64,000 nucleotides of DNA from Citrobacter sp. Marseille-Q6884 (GTDB lineage Bacteria > Pseudomonadota > Gammaproteobacteria > Enterobacterales > Enterobacteriaceae). The stretch lies in NCBI RefSeq assembly GCF_945906775.1, contig NZ_CAMDRE010000002.1, positions 992,001 through 1,056,000 on the forward strand. The letters are read 5' to 3'. The stretch's first letter is position 1. Every line of letters begins with the position of its first letter. Below the pieces are notes generated by a model that searched no databases, had not been told where the DNA came from, and saw only the letters and a list, made by a program, of their open reading frames with translations. A program made the translations under genes and the position numbers. Positions 24,687-32,910 of the stretch are shown piece by piece.

Positions 24687-25743
24687 TCGTAATTATGCTG
24701 AAGCCCGACAGGCTTTTCTGGCGGCCGCAGAGGCTCGTGGCTTACCCATTGATAGCTATATTCTTGATCTGCCCGGAAGTGAGGGCGAAACCCTGGCCAC
24801 GGATGTGGTGCTGGATGGCCTGAAAGATGCGGCTAACCTGATCATTACGATCAGCGGAGTGCATGGCGTCGAAGGGTATCCCGGTTCGGCCATACAGCGT
24901 GGATTGCTTGAGATGGGGCCACTGGTAGAAGCCGACACGGCTGTGCTTCATGTCCATGCGATTAACCCATGGGGGTTTTCCTGGTCCCATCGTACAACCC
25001 AGGAAAATGTGGATCTTAACCGAAATTTTGTCGATTTTTCAGCACCGTTGCCGGTTAACGACCGCTACAGTGATATTCACAATTTGTTGCTACCCGCCGA
25101 CTGGCCGCCCTCGATGGAGAGTGAAGATAAACTGCGGGCACTGGCGAAAGCATGGGGTGATAAAGGCTATCAGTGCGCGGTGAGTCTGGGGCAATACCGC
25201 TTCCCGGATGGATTGCACTACGGCGGTGAAAAACCGACATGGAGCAATGACACCTTTCGTACCATTCTGCGTCGTTATGCGACGCGCTGTCAGCGTATCG
25301 GTTCACTGGATATTCACACCGGGCTGGGTCCCTATGGTTATGGTGAACGCATTTTGGGGTGTGAAGATGAAAGTGCTTCCCTGCAACGGGCTCGCGACTG
25401 GTGGGGAGATACCATTACCTCTGTTAATACAGGCAGCTCTACCAGTGTGCCGCTGACCGGACCGATTCAGGCGGCGCTGTTTCGCGAATGCGAGCAGGCT
25501 GAACAAACCAATATCTGCCTTGAATATGGCACTTATCCGCAGTTACAGACCGTACTGGCAATGCGCGGCGCCCACTGGCTTACCCGATATGGCAGCGATG
25601 ACCCGCGGCAATGCGCGGCTATTCGTCAAAGCCTGAAGGATGCGTTCAATCCTCAGGACCCATGGTGGCAGAACGAGATATGGACGCAGGGGAGAGCGCT
25701 GTTCCTGCAGGCCGTTGCGGGCATTAATCGTCATTCCTCATAA
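24658..25743 (+). CDS. M14-like metallohydrolase, DUF2817 family
   Basis: The 361-residue protein shows the M14 carboxypeptidase/succinylglutamate-desuccinylase pattern. HxxE zinc ligands lie in SGVHGVEGYPGS (about 68-79), the third histidine in LDIHTGLGPYG (about 220), and a glutamate in CLEYGTY (about 285) that suits the catalytic base. DUF2817 proteins are uncharacterised putative amidases. The ATG at 24658, nine bases behind GGAG, is preferred over 24652, which lies too close. It overlaps the upstream C26 amidase gene and is 19 bases from the MHS transporter start, so all three form one operon. The substrate is unknown. Confidence 0.8.
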   Translation: MRRSAPSLFSRNYAEARQAFLAAAEARGLPIDSYILDLPGSEGETLATDVVLDGLKDAANLIITISGVHGVEGYPGSAIQRGLLEMGPLVEADTAVLHVHAINPWGFSWSHRTTQENVDLNRNFVDFSAPLPVNDRYSDIHNLLLPADWPPSMESEDKLRALAKAWGDKGYQCAVSLGQYRFPDGLHYGGEKPTWSNDTFRTILRRYATRCQRIGSLDIHTGLGPYGYGERILGCEDESASLQRARDWWGDTITSVNTGSSTSVPLTGPIQAALFRECEQAEQTNICLEYGTYPQLQTVLAMRGAHWLTRYGSDDPRQCAAIRQSLKDAFNPQDPWWQNEIWTQGRALFLQAVAGINRHSS

Positions 25744-25762
25744 ACCATTGCTGGAGAGTTGC

Positions 25763-27073
25763 ATGAGCCACATTACTGAACATCATGTTACGCAGCCTGT
25801 TCACTGGCGGGTGATTGCTGCCGCTGTTGCCGGCAACGTCTTTGAGGTTTATGACTTTGTCATATATGCCTATTTTGCCGTGTATATCGGTCAGGCATTT
25901 TTCCCGGTCAGCGGCGATTACGGCAGCCTGTTGGTGGCGACAGCCACCTTTGGGGTGGGATTTTTTACCCGACCGCTGGGGGCGCTGTTTATCGGCAGCT
26001 ATGCCGACCGGGTAGGGCGCAAGCCTGCGATGATCCTGACGGTGACGCTCATTACCCTGGGAACGCTCGGGATTGCGCTTACCCCCACCTACGCCACCAT
26101 TGGTATGGCCGCGCCGGTGATTATTGTGTTGTGCCGTTTGATCCAGGGCGTAGCTTTAGGCGGAGAGGTTGGGCCTGCGGCATCGCTGCTGATTGAGTCT
26201 GCACCGGCAAACAAGCGTGGTCGTTATGCCTGCTGGCAAATTGCCAGTCAGGGGATTGCGGTTTTCTTCGGCGGTCTGTTCGGGGTGATCATCACATCGT
26301 CTTTATCCGCTGAAGATGTGCAAAGCTGGGGATGGCGTTTGCCCTTTATTGTCAGCCTGCTGATGGTGCCGCTGACGATCTATATTCGGCGTCATCTGCC
26401 GGAAACGCTGCAGGAAACGGTGAAACAGGAGAAAAATACGCGGCATCACGTGAAGGGCATGTGGCGTGAGCATCGCAGCATACTCATTATTGGGCTGGGG
26501 ATCATGATGGTCGCGAGTATCGCCTCGCAACTGATTAACTACATGACCTCCTATGCCATCAAGACCTTACATCTGTCGCCAGGTATTGCGCAGACCAGCA
26601 TTCTGATGGCCGGGCTGATCACTTTTTTCGGTGCGCTGTTCGCCGGACGGTTATGCGACAAATATGGCCGTAAAAAAGTCCTGATATTGCCGGTTCTGGC
26701 ATTGAGTGTGGCGATTATTCCTCTGTTTTCATGGTTACATGACGCTCCGGATGCCATGCGGTTACTGACGGTGACCTTTTTTATCTCAACGTTGATTACG
26801 TTCCCAACGACGGCGGTGCTGGTCATCGTGCCGGAGATGCTTCCCGCCCACTATCGCAGTACGGGCACGTCGCTGATTTATGCGATTGGCTCAGCAATGT
26901 TTGGCGGCAGTACCCATTTCATTTTAACGGCGTTGTTGGCCTGGACGAATCATCCGGTGGCGCCGGCATACTATGTGCTGTTTGCGGCGGCAGTGAGTTT
27001 GTGCGCGATGTCGGTGTTACCTGAAACTCGCGGTGAAGCGGCCAAATCCCGTGCCCGCCCCGTCGTTGATTGA
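25763..27073 (+). CDS. MHS-family MFS transporter (metabolite:H+ symporter)
   Basis: From the ATG at 25763 (GGAGAG upstream) the product is 436 residues with 12 predicted helices. Signatures of the metabolite:proton symporter subfamily are GNVFEVYDFVIYAYFAVYIG in helix 1, FFTRPLGALFIGSYADRVGRKPAM in the loop 2-3 region, and RLIQGVALGGEVGPAASLLIE in helix 4. Related carriers import small carboxylates, osmolytes or shikimate. It ends the amidase-hydrolase-transporter operon and most likely imports the compound those two enzymes degrade. Confidence 0.87.
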   Translation: MSHITEHHVTQPVHWRVIAAAVAGNVFEVYDFVIYAYFAVYIGQAFFPVSGDYGSLLVATATFGVGFFTRPLGALFIGSYADRVGRKPAMILTVTLITLGTLGIALTPTYATIGMAAPVIIVLCRLIQGVALGGEVGPAASLLIESAPANKRGRYACWQIASQGIAVFFGGLFGVIITSSLSAEDVQSWGWRLPFIVSLLMVPLTIYIRRHLPETLQETVKQEKNTRHHVKGMWREHRSILIIGLGIMMVASIASQLINYMTSYAIKTLHLSPGIAQTSILMAGLITFFGALFAGRLCDKYGRKKVLILPVLALSVAIIPLFSWLHDAPDAMRLLTVTFFISTLITFPTTAVLVIVPEMLPAHYRSTGTSLIYAIGSAMFGGSTHFILTALLAWTNHPVAPAYYVLFAAAVSLCAMSVLPETRGEAAKSRARPVVD

Positions 27074-27153
27074 TGTCTTGAATCGCATAACCGCGCAGAT
27101 GCCGGTTATGCGTATTTCAACCGGTGCCTGAGACTCAACAGGTGGTCATAACG

Positions 27154-27549
27154 CTATTTCTGCAGCCAGTTAACCCGCACAAGAGGGGGTTGTGTTTTGG
27201 TATCCAGACGGCCGTTTATACTGATCATATTATCGGGTTTAACGGTTCTGCCATCAAAGACGGAACGCGGGATCACGGTATCAATACTGCCGGTTTTATC
27301 GCGGAACACATATTTATCGTCCCCCCGATCATCAATGAGATTACCCCGTAGAGAGATGGTCGCACCGTCATGCATCGCTTTAGCTTGTTGAGCCGTCATT
27401 ATTCGCGCATTTTCGGTGCCACGATACCCATCATCCAGAGCGTGAGGTGGTGGTGGTGCGGTATCTTTTTTTAGTCCGCCGCCACTCTCTTCAGCAAAAG
27501 CGGCCGGGATTAAAAAACACCATAAGAATGGTGCCACGGATAATTTCAT
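27154..27549 (-). CDS. Periplasmic OB-fold stress protein (YgiW/YdeI-like, BOF family)
   Basis: The 131-residue protein has a signal peptide ending at AFAEE (about residue 20), a low-complexity proline stretch, and one bacterial OB-fold domain (about 45-131). The family core is visible: ARIMTAQQAKAMHDGATISLRGNLI followed by DDKYVFRDKTGSIDTVIP and ending VRVNW. E. coli YgiW and Salmonella YdeI/OmdA of this family protect against peroxide, cadmium, acid or antimicrobial peptides. It stands alone, convergent with the MHS operon. Assignment to a specific paralogue is not possible by eye. Confidence 0.82.
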   Translation of the reverse strand: MKLSVAPFLWCFLIPAAFAEESGGGLKKDTAPPPPHALDDGYRGTENARIMTAQQAKAMHDGATISLRGNLIDDRGDDKYVFRDKTGSIDTVIPRSVFDGRTVKPDNMISINGRLDTKTQPPLVRVNWLQK

Positions 27550-27712
27550 TTTGCCCCCATTGGGTGGTCAGCTTGACTTATTAAGCCTGGTTGCTATTTC
27601 TTAATCTGGCAAACAATACATATAAACCCCATTTCGTCAGGAAAATAACTGCGAGTCTTTAACAGACCCGCAGGACACTCTATTAATTAAAAGATGAGTT
27701 CATCGTTAACAG

Positions 27713-27898
27713 TCAGGAATTATCGGACTTACGGCCACCGCCGTGGCTGCTTTGCCCGCCTTTTTTACCCGCTTCAGATGCGCGTTGCGGATCGTTTTTA
27801 AAATTCCCACCGCTGTGCTGACCACCTTTACGGCCTGCTTCAGATGCTTTTTCCCGGTCTTCAGCGAAATTACCGGAACCACCACGATGCTCTGCCAT
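27713..27898 (-). CDS. KGG-repeat general stress protein (YciG/YmdF-like)
   Basis: The 61-residue, highly hydrophilic protein carries two KGG motifs (SEAGRKGGQHSGG and SEAGKKGGQSSHG). It matches E. coli YciG/YmdF over almost its entire length, with MAEHRGGSGNF like YciG and the SSHG-SDN tail more like YmdF. These con-10-like proteins are induced by RpoS in stationary phase and support motility or stress survival. The usual yciF/yciE partners are absent here. Its neighbours, a BOF protein and a YghA-like dehydrogenase, are also stress-type genes. Confidence 0.88.
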   Translation of the reverse strand: MAEHRGGSGNFAEDREKASEAGRKGGQHSGGNFKNDPQRASEAGKKGGQSSHGGGRKSDNS

Positions 27899-28272
27899 AT
27901 ATCACCTCTATATCGGTTATGTCAGTCAGATACAAAATGCGTTTTGTATCTGTCGTTGCTCAGGGCTTAACGTTAGCGGCTATTTGTGTTAAGTCAAATT
28001 TAACTCGGTTATATGGAATTGATTCGTTGTGTTTATTTTCAGTACCTTAAATATTAATCCGCTTCGTTTGTTAGATGTATTTGTTGTGCTCAAAGGGGCG
28101 CTAACATACTGAGCTATGGGAGAATTAAAAATAGACGGCCTGAACCAGGATTAATCTTGTTATTTATTTTTGAAAGTGCTCCGGGAAGCGGTAAGGGGGA
28201 TTATTCGGTACGGTATCGTTTATTTTGTTCTACGCTTACTCATTCGTGTGAAACATAATGTGAGGTGATTAA
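27899..28272. other. Intergenic region between divergent stress genes
   Basis: About 370 bases, A/T-rich, holding the promoters of the KGG protein (left) and the YghA-like dehydrogenase (right). CTACGCT at about 28229-28235 resembles an extended RpoS -10 element for the latter, but this is a weak call. No open frame of note. Confidence 0.4.
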
Positions 28273-29181
28273 ATGGCTGACCTGAAAAGTGAAAAAAAGT
28301 CTGGCAATAATACCCATGCAACGCAATTTCCGGCTCCGCCTTTTGCGCACCAAAAACAACCATTTCCGGGGCTTGCCGGAAAAATGCAACCCCGACCCGA
28401 TCACGGTGAAGAAAGCTATAAGGGAAGCGGCAAGCTTAATGGTCGAAAAGTATTAATTACCGGCGGCGATTCTGGTATTGGCCGTGCGGTGGCAATTGCC
28501 TATGCACGCGAAGGCGCTGATGTGGCAATCAATTATCTTCCCGAGGAAGAAGATGACGCCTGTGAGGTGATTGCGCTGATTAAAAAAGCGGGAAGAAAAG
28601 CCGCGGCGATTCCCGGAGATATACGGGATGAAGCATTTTGCGAGCAACTGGTGAGTCAGGCGGTGGATGCCCTGGGCGGGCTTGATATTCTGGTCAACAA
28701 TGCGGGACGCCAGCAATTTTGTGAGTCTATTGAAGCGCTCACGACAGAAGCGTTTGATGCTACCTTCAAGACCAACGTCTACGCGATGTTCTGGATCACC
28801 AAAGCGGCTATCCCCCACCTGCCGCAGGGCAGTGTGATCATTAACACCTCCTCGGTGCAGGCTTACGAACCCAGCGAGATCCTGCTGGATTATGCCCAGA
28901 CCAAAGCGGCGATTGTCGTTTTTACAAAATCGCTGGCGAAGCAACTGGCGCCAAAAGGGATCCGAGTGAACGCCGTTGCACCGGGTCCTTACTGGACAGT
29001 ACTGCAGTGCTCTGGCGGGCAACCCCAGGAAAAAATTGAGCAGTTTGGCGCTAATGCGCCGCTAGGAAGACCGGGACAGCCTGTCGAGATCGCACTGTTG
29101 TACGTCACACTGGCCGCGCCAGAGAACAGCTATTCCTCCGGCCAGGTCTGGTGTTCTGACGGAGGAACCGGGACTTTATAA
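28273..29181 (+). CDS. Short-chain dehydrogenase/reductase, YghA-like
   Basis: The 302-residue SDR belongs to the subgroup with a roughly 50-residue N-terminal extension (QKQPFPGLAGKMQP) seen in E. coli YghA and Bacillus general-stress oxidoreductases. Cofactor motif TGGDSGIGRAVAIAYAREGADVA is near residues 58-80, NNAG near 137, and the active-site serine/tyrosine/lysine lie in INTSSVQAYEPSEILLDYAQTKAA (about 191-214). The preserved YxxxK is consistent with an active NAD(P)-dependent enzyme. The start follows GAGGTG. It lies divergent from the KGG stress protein. The natural substrate is unknown; aldehyde or alcohol detoxification is a guess from the family. Confidence 0.85.
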   Translation: MADLKSEKKSGNNTHATQFPAPPFAHQKQPFPGLAGKMQPRPDHGEESYKGSGKLNGRKVLITGGDSGIGRAVAIAYAREGADVAINYLPEEEDDACEVIALIKKAGRKAAAIPGDIRDEAFCEQLVSQAVDALGGLDILVNNAGRQQFCESIEALTTEAFDATFKTNVYAMFWITKAAIPHLPQGSVIINTSSVQAYEPSEILLDYAQTKAAIVVFTKSLAKQLAPKGIRVNAVAPGPYWTVLQCSGGQPQEKIEQFGANAPLGRPGQPVEIALLYVTLAAPENSYSSGQVWCSDGGTGTL

Positions 29182-30168
29182 CCTCGCTGAACAGGCAGAT
29201 CGTTGACATCCTCGTCTGACGAGCAAAACCGAATGGAGCAGGGATTGCTCACCCCGGGAAATTGATTAAGGCGATTCAACAGTCATTTCCTCTGTGACAA
29301 GCTCTTCGCGGCAACGTCAGTTCCTGAGCATACGGGTCAGTTTCCTGGTTTCCAACGCACCCGGTCCGCATAGAATGCAGAACCGGTATTCATACATACA
29401 ATGAATAGTTAAAGCATTGGCGAAGGAGGAAAATGAGTACAAAAGCGATGTGCAAAAATGATTTACGGTGCGAAAAAAACAGGCCTGTTTTTATCCCTCT
29501 GCCTGTGGGTTCTGAGCGTAAAAGGCAGTTAAATAATCTGTAACTAACACAAATTATGTGTGTTTATCTCTTGAAGTGAGTAACAAAATATAAGTTAATT
29601 ACCGAAAATAAATAAGTGCGGTGAATGTATTAAATGATAATTACTCACATGCACTGAATTGTGTGTTCTTGATGAGCGATAAACTAAAGTAACCAGAATA
29701 CCCCTCGCGCACCGGCACGTAAAAATATTGTGAATGATAAATGCTATTTTTTTTACATATGCTGAATAACGCATAATACAATTTTATTCTACAAGTGAAT
29801 TTATTTATTAACATATACCACTAAACTGGGTTTCAAATGAAAATTTATATAGATGCTATCCTTGCAATCATGCCGAGGAGGGGCGAATACACATCCAATA
29901 ATTGTTAGCTTAACGCGAATAAATACAGCCAGTCATATCGCAATACATCTCTTCGATTTGGGATGACGACTGCCAGTGTTTATCACGCGGGTAATAGTTG
30001 CACTTCTAATTATTTTGTTGTGATGTTGAATATTTGATGGCGAGAGCCAAACGAATAAACAAGTGTCTGATATTTAATTATTAACGAAGCATCGTGTTTT
30101 GATTAACAAATGGCGTGATTTGTTGCGCCCCGACCCGACGGATTCGGGCACAGGAAATATATTTTATT
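29182..30168. other. Nearly 1 kb of mainly A/T-rich intergenic DNA
   Basis: Apart from one weak small-ORF candidate (29433-29543) I find no gene. The segment from about 29550 to 30165 is strikingly A/T-rich compared with its neighbours. That is typical of H-NS-bound, horizontally acquired DNA and of the promoter region for the secreted-protein cluster that follows. No insertion-sequence ends were seen. Confidence 0.5.
29433..29543 (+). CDS. Candidate small ORF, 36 residues
   Basis: An ATG three bases after a strong AGGAGG sequence opens a 36-codon frame encoding a basic, cysteine-containing peptide (MSTKAMCKNDLRCEKNRP, then a short tail). The spacing is shorter than ideal and I recognise no family. 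The ribosome-site match is the only positive evidence. Confidence 0.25.
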   Translation: MSTKAMCKNDLRCEKNRPVFIPLPVGSERKRQLNNL

Positions 30169-30987
30169 ATGAGATTTATCCAATCAACTCTGGCTATTAT
30201 TATCGTGTCTTCTTTTGCTTCCAGCGTGAGTGCAACAAGCTTTAATGGAATGAGCAAAACGGACAAAGCAAAGGCTCGCAATACCAGTGTTTCGGTTCAG
30301 AATACAGCCAGTCGCGCCGCAGCGGCACAGAGTTCTGGTACAGGAGGCGCATCTGCCGCAGTTCAGGCTCGGAATGCAGCCATTACCGCAGACCACAATG
30401 CCAAAATAGGCGCTCAGCTGATCAAGGCAAACCTGACCCGTACGCAGCAGCAGATTGACGCAAATAAAGCGGCAAGACTTGCCGCGCAGAGGACAACGAA
30501 ACGACAGACACCTGTACCTGGGACGGCTCAACCCTCTGACTACCAAAACCCTCACGCGTTTAACCCGCAAGCGGTATCTCAGGTAAATGTACCGGTGGGG
30601 ACTAGCCTGAAAAATATTACGCTTGCGAAGAGCGCTGCAGCGGCGAAGAAACCGGCGAACAGCATTATCAACATGTCTGTTTCCCGTATTCCTACCAATA
30701 CGCCCGTTACGGTGACAATCAACGGAAACAGTATCACGACCACTGCCGGTGTATTAGCGAAGATTGACCCCCAGGCCCAGGTAGCGATGCCGGTGATTTC
30801 GGTATTTAGCCCGACACCACGAAAAGGGGGGCAAGACCAACGCTCCAGCTCGAATACACACGGCGAGACTGGGAATGGCAGTCAAAATGCGGCTAATTCC
30901 CGCTCAGGAGTAGCGCATGGTTTTGGGGGAAACCACGTTGGTGGTGGCAGCGCGCAAAGCGGTTCACGCAGTGTCGGAAAATGGTAA
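30169..30987 (+). CDS. Secreted alanine-rich protein, unknown function
   Basis: I do not recognise this protein. From the ATG at 30169 it has 272 residues: a signal peptide (MRFIQSTLAIIIVSSFASSVSA), a basic, alanine/glutamine-rich helical region (about 25-125), and a middle segment with a possible small beta domain (SVSRIPTNTPVTVTINGNSITT, about 185-206, wording split by strands). The low-complexity C-terminal tail is rich in Gly, Ser, Asn and His. There are no cysteines after the signal. It precedes two smaller secreted-protein genes on the same strand and follows a long A/T-rich region, consistent with an acquired cassette. A periplasmic or extracellular location is inferred from the signal peptide. 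Confidence 0.6.
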   Translation: MRFIQSTLAIIIVSSFASSVSATSFNGMSKTDKAKARNTSVSVQNTASRAAAAQSSGTGGASAAVQARNAAITADHNAKIGAQLIKANLTRTQQQIDANKAARLAAQRTTKRQTPVPGTAQPSDYQNPHAFNPQAVSQVNVPVGTSLKNITLAKSAAAAKKPANSIINMSVSRIPTNTPVTVTINGNSITTTAGVLAKIDPQAQVAMPVISVFSPTPRKGGQDQRSSSNTHGETGNGSQNAANSRSGVAHGFGGNHVGGGSAQSGSRSVGKW

Positions 30988-31097
30988 GTCAGAACAGAGC
31001 CTGAGCTGACCGTCTTAAGAGTCCGTGTCAGTACATTGCTGAACAAAAAAGATAAATCTGTAGGGCTCTACAAAATAACGTTATGAGATAGCAAGTA

Positions 31098-31481
31098 ATG
31101 AAAAAAATTATCCTTTCCACGGTAGCACTCGCCGCCCTGACGCTTAGCGCACATGAGGCTATGGCCGACAGTGTGAATGATCAGGTCGCAACATTTCGGG
31201 CAGAGCGTCATTTTATTGACCGTGCTTATATCCGCTGTAATGAGCGAGTGGCAGAGAAATATCGGAGCCAGCTTTATGGCCTTAACGCAGTAAACGGCAA
31301 CGCACGAAAACCTGTCGAAGCCGCGGCTGATGCAGAACGTGAAGTCTGTAAGGTGAATCATACACGCAAGGCTACAGCCCTTTTTGAGAAGCAGTCACCC
31401 GAAGTCCACGCATTCTATAAACAACGTTCTGCTGAGCTGAAAGCAGAAGCCAATAAAATTGACGAAGAGGCCGCACGCTAA
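31098..31481 (+). CDS. Small secreted helical protein, unknown function
   Basis: The 127-residue precursor has a clear signal peptide (MKKIILSTVALAALTLSAHEAMA). The mature part of about 104 residues is charged and mostly helical, with two cysteines (IRCNERV and REVCKVN) that could form a disulphide. No family is recognised. Its stop codon shares a base with the start of the next gene (TAATG), so the two are translationally coupled and probably made in fixed proportion. It lies 110 bases after the alanine-rich secreted protein gene. Confidence 0.65.
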   Translation: MKKIILSTVALAALTLSAHEAMADSVNDQVATFRAERHFIDRAYIRCNERVAEKYRSQLYGLNAVNGNARKPVEAAADAEREVCKVNHTRKATALFEKQSPEVHAFYKQRSAELKAEANKIDEEAAR

Positions 31482-31864
31482 TGAAAAAACTGATTCTGAG
31501 CACCCTGACACTGGCTATCCTGGTAACGGCACCGGCACATGCTATCAACGCGAAATATCGCGCACAGTTGGAGCGTTCTGGCTGTACACAGATAACGGAA
31601 GCTGATGGCACATGTGATATCCATAAAACGAAGGCGCAGAATGCGGCAACTGCCAAACCTAAAACTAATGACGCACATGCAGGTCAGATACGCGCAATGG
31701 GCGAGGATATGTTAGGCACCAAAGCCGGTGATGCAGCCGCAGTCATGAAAACTCACGGTTTCCAGCAAACAGACCCTGGCATTTGGTATAACCCGAAAAC
31801 CAATGATGTGATTAAAACTACAATCCGTGATGGCGTGATTAGCACCATCACTATCAACAAGTAA
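31481..31864 (+). CDS. Small secreted protein, unknown function
   Basis: The 127-residue precursor has a signal peptide (MKKLILSTLTLAILVTAPAHA) very like that of the preceding gene. The mature protein has a two-cysteine N-terminal segment (SGCTQITEADGTCDIHK), an Ala/Lys linker, and a C-terminal domain of about 55 residues ending in alternating hydrophobic strands (DVIKTTIRDGVISTITINK). That fold could resemble small beta/alpha periplasmic modules, but I cannot assign it. It is coupled to the upstream gene through a TAATG overlap and followed by a strong terminator closing the cluster. Confidence 0.65.
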   Translation: MKKLILSTLTLAILVTAPAHAINAKYRAQLERSGCTQITEADGTCDIHKTKAQNAATAKPKTNDAHAGQIRAMGEDMLGTKAGDAAAVMKTHGFQQTDPGIWYNPKTNDVIKTTIRDGVISTITINK

Positions 31865-31869
31865 CAAGG

Positions 31870-31899
31870 CTGGCCACCTGCGGGTGGCCAGGTTGTTTT
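31870..31899 (+). terminator. Terminator of the secreted-protein cluster
   Basis: Arms CTGGCCACC and GGTGGCCAG (31870-31878, 31883-31891) with a T-rich tail, six bases after the last stop codon. Confidence 0.85.
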
Positions 31900-31940
31900 C
31901 AGGGGAGCAAAAAAAATCACAGCAGCCTGGCAATTAAGGT

Positions 31941-32063
31941 ATGGGGTGTCTGGAGCATAACATTGCTCAGGACTATTATGGTGACGTTGTGGATGCATTC
32001 CTGCGCGCTAATGCCTTGCGCGAGGCGCTTGGCATTACGGATCCCCTGGCGATCTTTGAATAA
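31941..32063 (+). pseudogene. Possible 3' remnant of a lost gene
   Basis: An open frame of 40 codons without a usable ribosome site encodes a protein-like sequence ending DAFLRANALREALGITDP followed by LAIFE and a stop. It reads like the C-terminal helix pair of a larger protein rather than a free-standing gene. I could not name the family. It lies between the secreted-protein cluster and the acetyltransferase gene, a likely recombination boundary. Confidence 0.3.
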
Positions 32064-32229
32064 TTGACAGGACACGTTCGCCGCAGGTGGGCACAATGCA
32101 AAGTTTAGCGTTTCGCTTGTTTTCTCTTTTTTGCCAGGCGGGTTACTGTATAGTCCTGGCCAGGATTTAGTGACCCCAAAACAGTTTTGTATCAGTAAAA
32201 ATCATTGAGCTCTGTAACGAGATAAAATA

Positions 32230-32853
32230 ATGGCATTCGATAAAATTAAAGCCGACACTTATCGTAAATTTGGCGTTTTTTCATGGGGTAAACTATTTAC
32301 TGGTGCACTAACCAGCAGAACATTTCGCATCATTGTACTTATGCGTTTATCGCAATATTGTGCTGCTTCTCGAACACCACTTCGTTTTATGCAATACCCG
32401 TTTAAAATATTGCACCGCTGTGCTGCCCACATGGGGTCAATGGACTTTCCATCGAGTACGCAGGTTGGTGCCGGGCTGGCTATCACTCACGGTTGGGGAA
32501 TAGTGGTTTCTCAGGGTGCCAAAATTGGCCAAAATGTGACTCTGCTTCATGGTGTAACCATCGGCCAACGCGATGAGGTTTCAGACGGTGGAAGTCGCAG
32601 GGCTCATTACCCCGTTATTGAAGATGAGGTATGGATTGGTCCAAATGCTGTCATTGTCGGAGGGGTGGTTATCGGTCAAGGAAGTAAAATTGCGGCAGGG
32701 GCATTTGTGACCGCAAGTATTCCTCCTTATTCCGTTGTCGTGGGTAATCCAGGCGTTATTGTTAAAACCGGCTGCATTCCAGACGTGATGAATAAAGCGC
32801 CGTTTTTGCAGAAAACAGAAATCGAACCGTCTGAAGTCTCTCACATTCGTTAA
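32230..32853 (+). CDS. Serine acetyltransferase-like hexapeptide-repeat transferase
   Basis: The 207-residue protein has a short helical N terminus (about 1-70) and a left-handed beta-helix of hexapeptide repeats (about 75-185: GAGLAITHGWGIVVSQ, AKIGQNVTLLHGVTIG, EVWIGPNAVIVGGVVIG, SKIAAGAFVT). The end PYSVVVGNPGVIVK is typical of CysE-type and polysaccharide O-acetyltransferases. It lacks the long N-terminal domain of CysE (about 270 residues). Members of this short class usually sit in capsule or O-antigen clusters. Here it stands alone, so the acceptor is unknown. It is convergent with mdtF. Confidence 0.75.
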   Translation: MAFDKIKADTYRKFGVFSWGKLFTGALTSRTFRIIVLMRLSQYCAASRTPLRFMQYPFKILHRCAAHMGSMDFPSSTQVGAGLAITHGWGIVVSQGAKIGQNVTLLHGVTIGQRDEVSDGGSRRAHYPVIEDEVWIGPNAVIVGGVVIGQGSKIAAGAFVTASIPPYSVVVGNPGVIVKTGCIPDVMNKAPFLQKTEIEPSEVSHIR

Positions 32854-32857
32854 CATC

Positions 32858-32884
32858 CCCGGGATCATGTCACGCGATCCCAGG
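32858..32884. terminator. Hairpin between convergent acetyltransferase and mdtF genes
   Basis: Nine-base arms with one mismatch (32858-32866, 32876-32884), placed in the 57-base gap between the two stop codons and followed by TGTTT on the plus strand. Confidence 0.45.
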
Positions 32885-32910
32885 GTGTTTATAACCTACA
32901 GGAAGGGAAA

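Noticed and set aside
30169..31864. Type VI or contact-dependent toxin/immunity cassette
   Set aside because: No Rhs, PAAR, VgrG, two-partner secretion or toxin-domain motif. All three products have ordinary signal peptides, which does not suit a cytoplasmic immunity protein.
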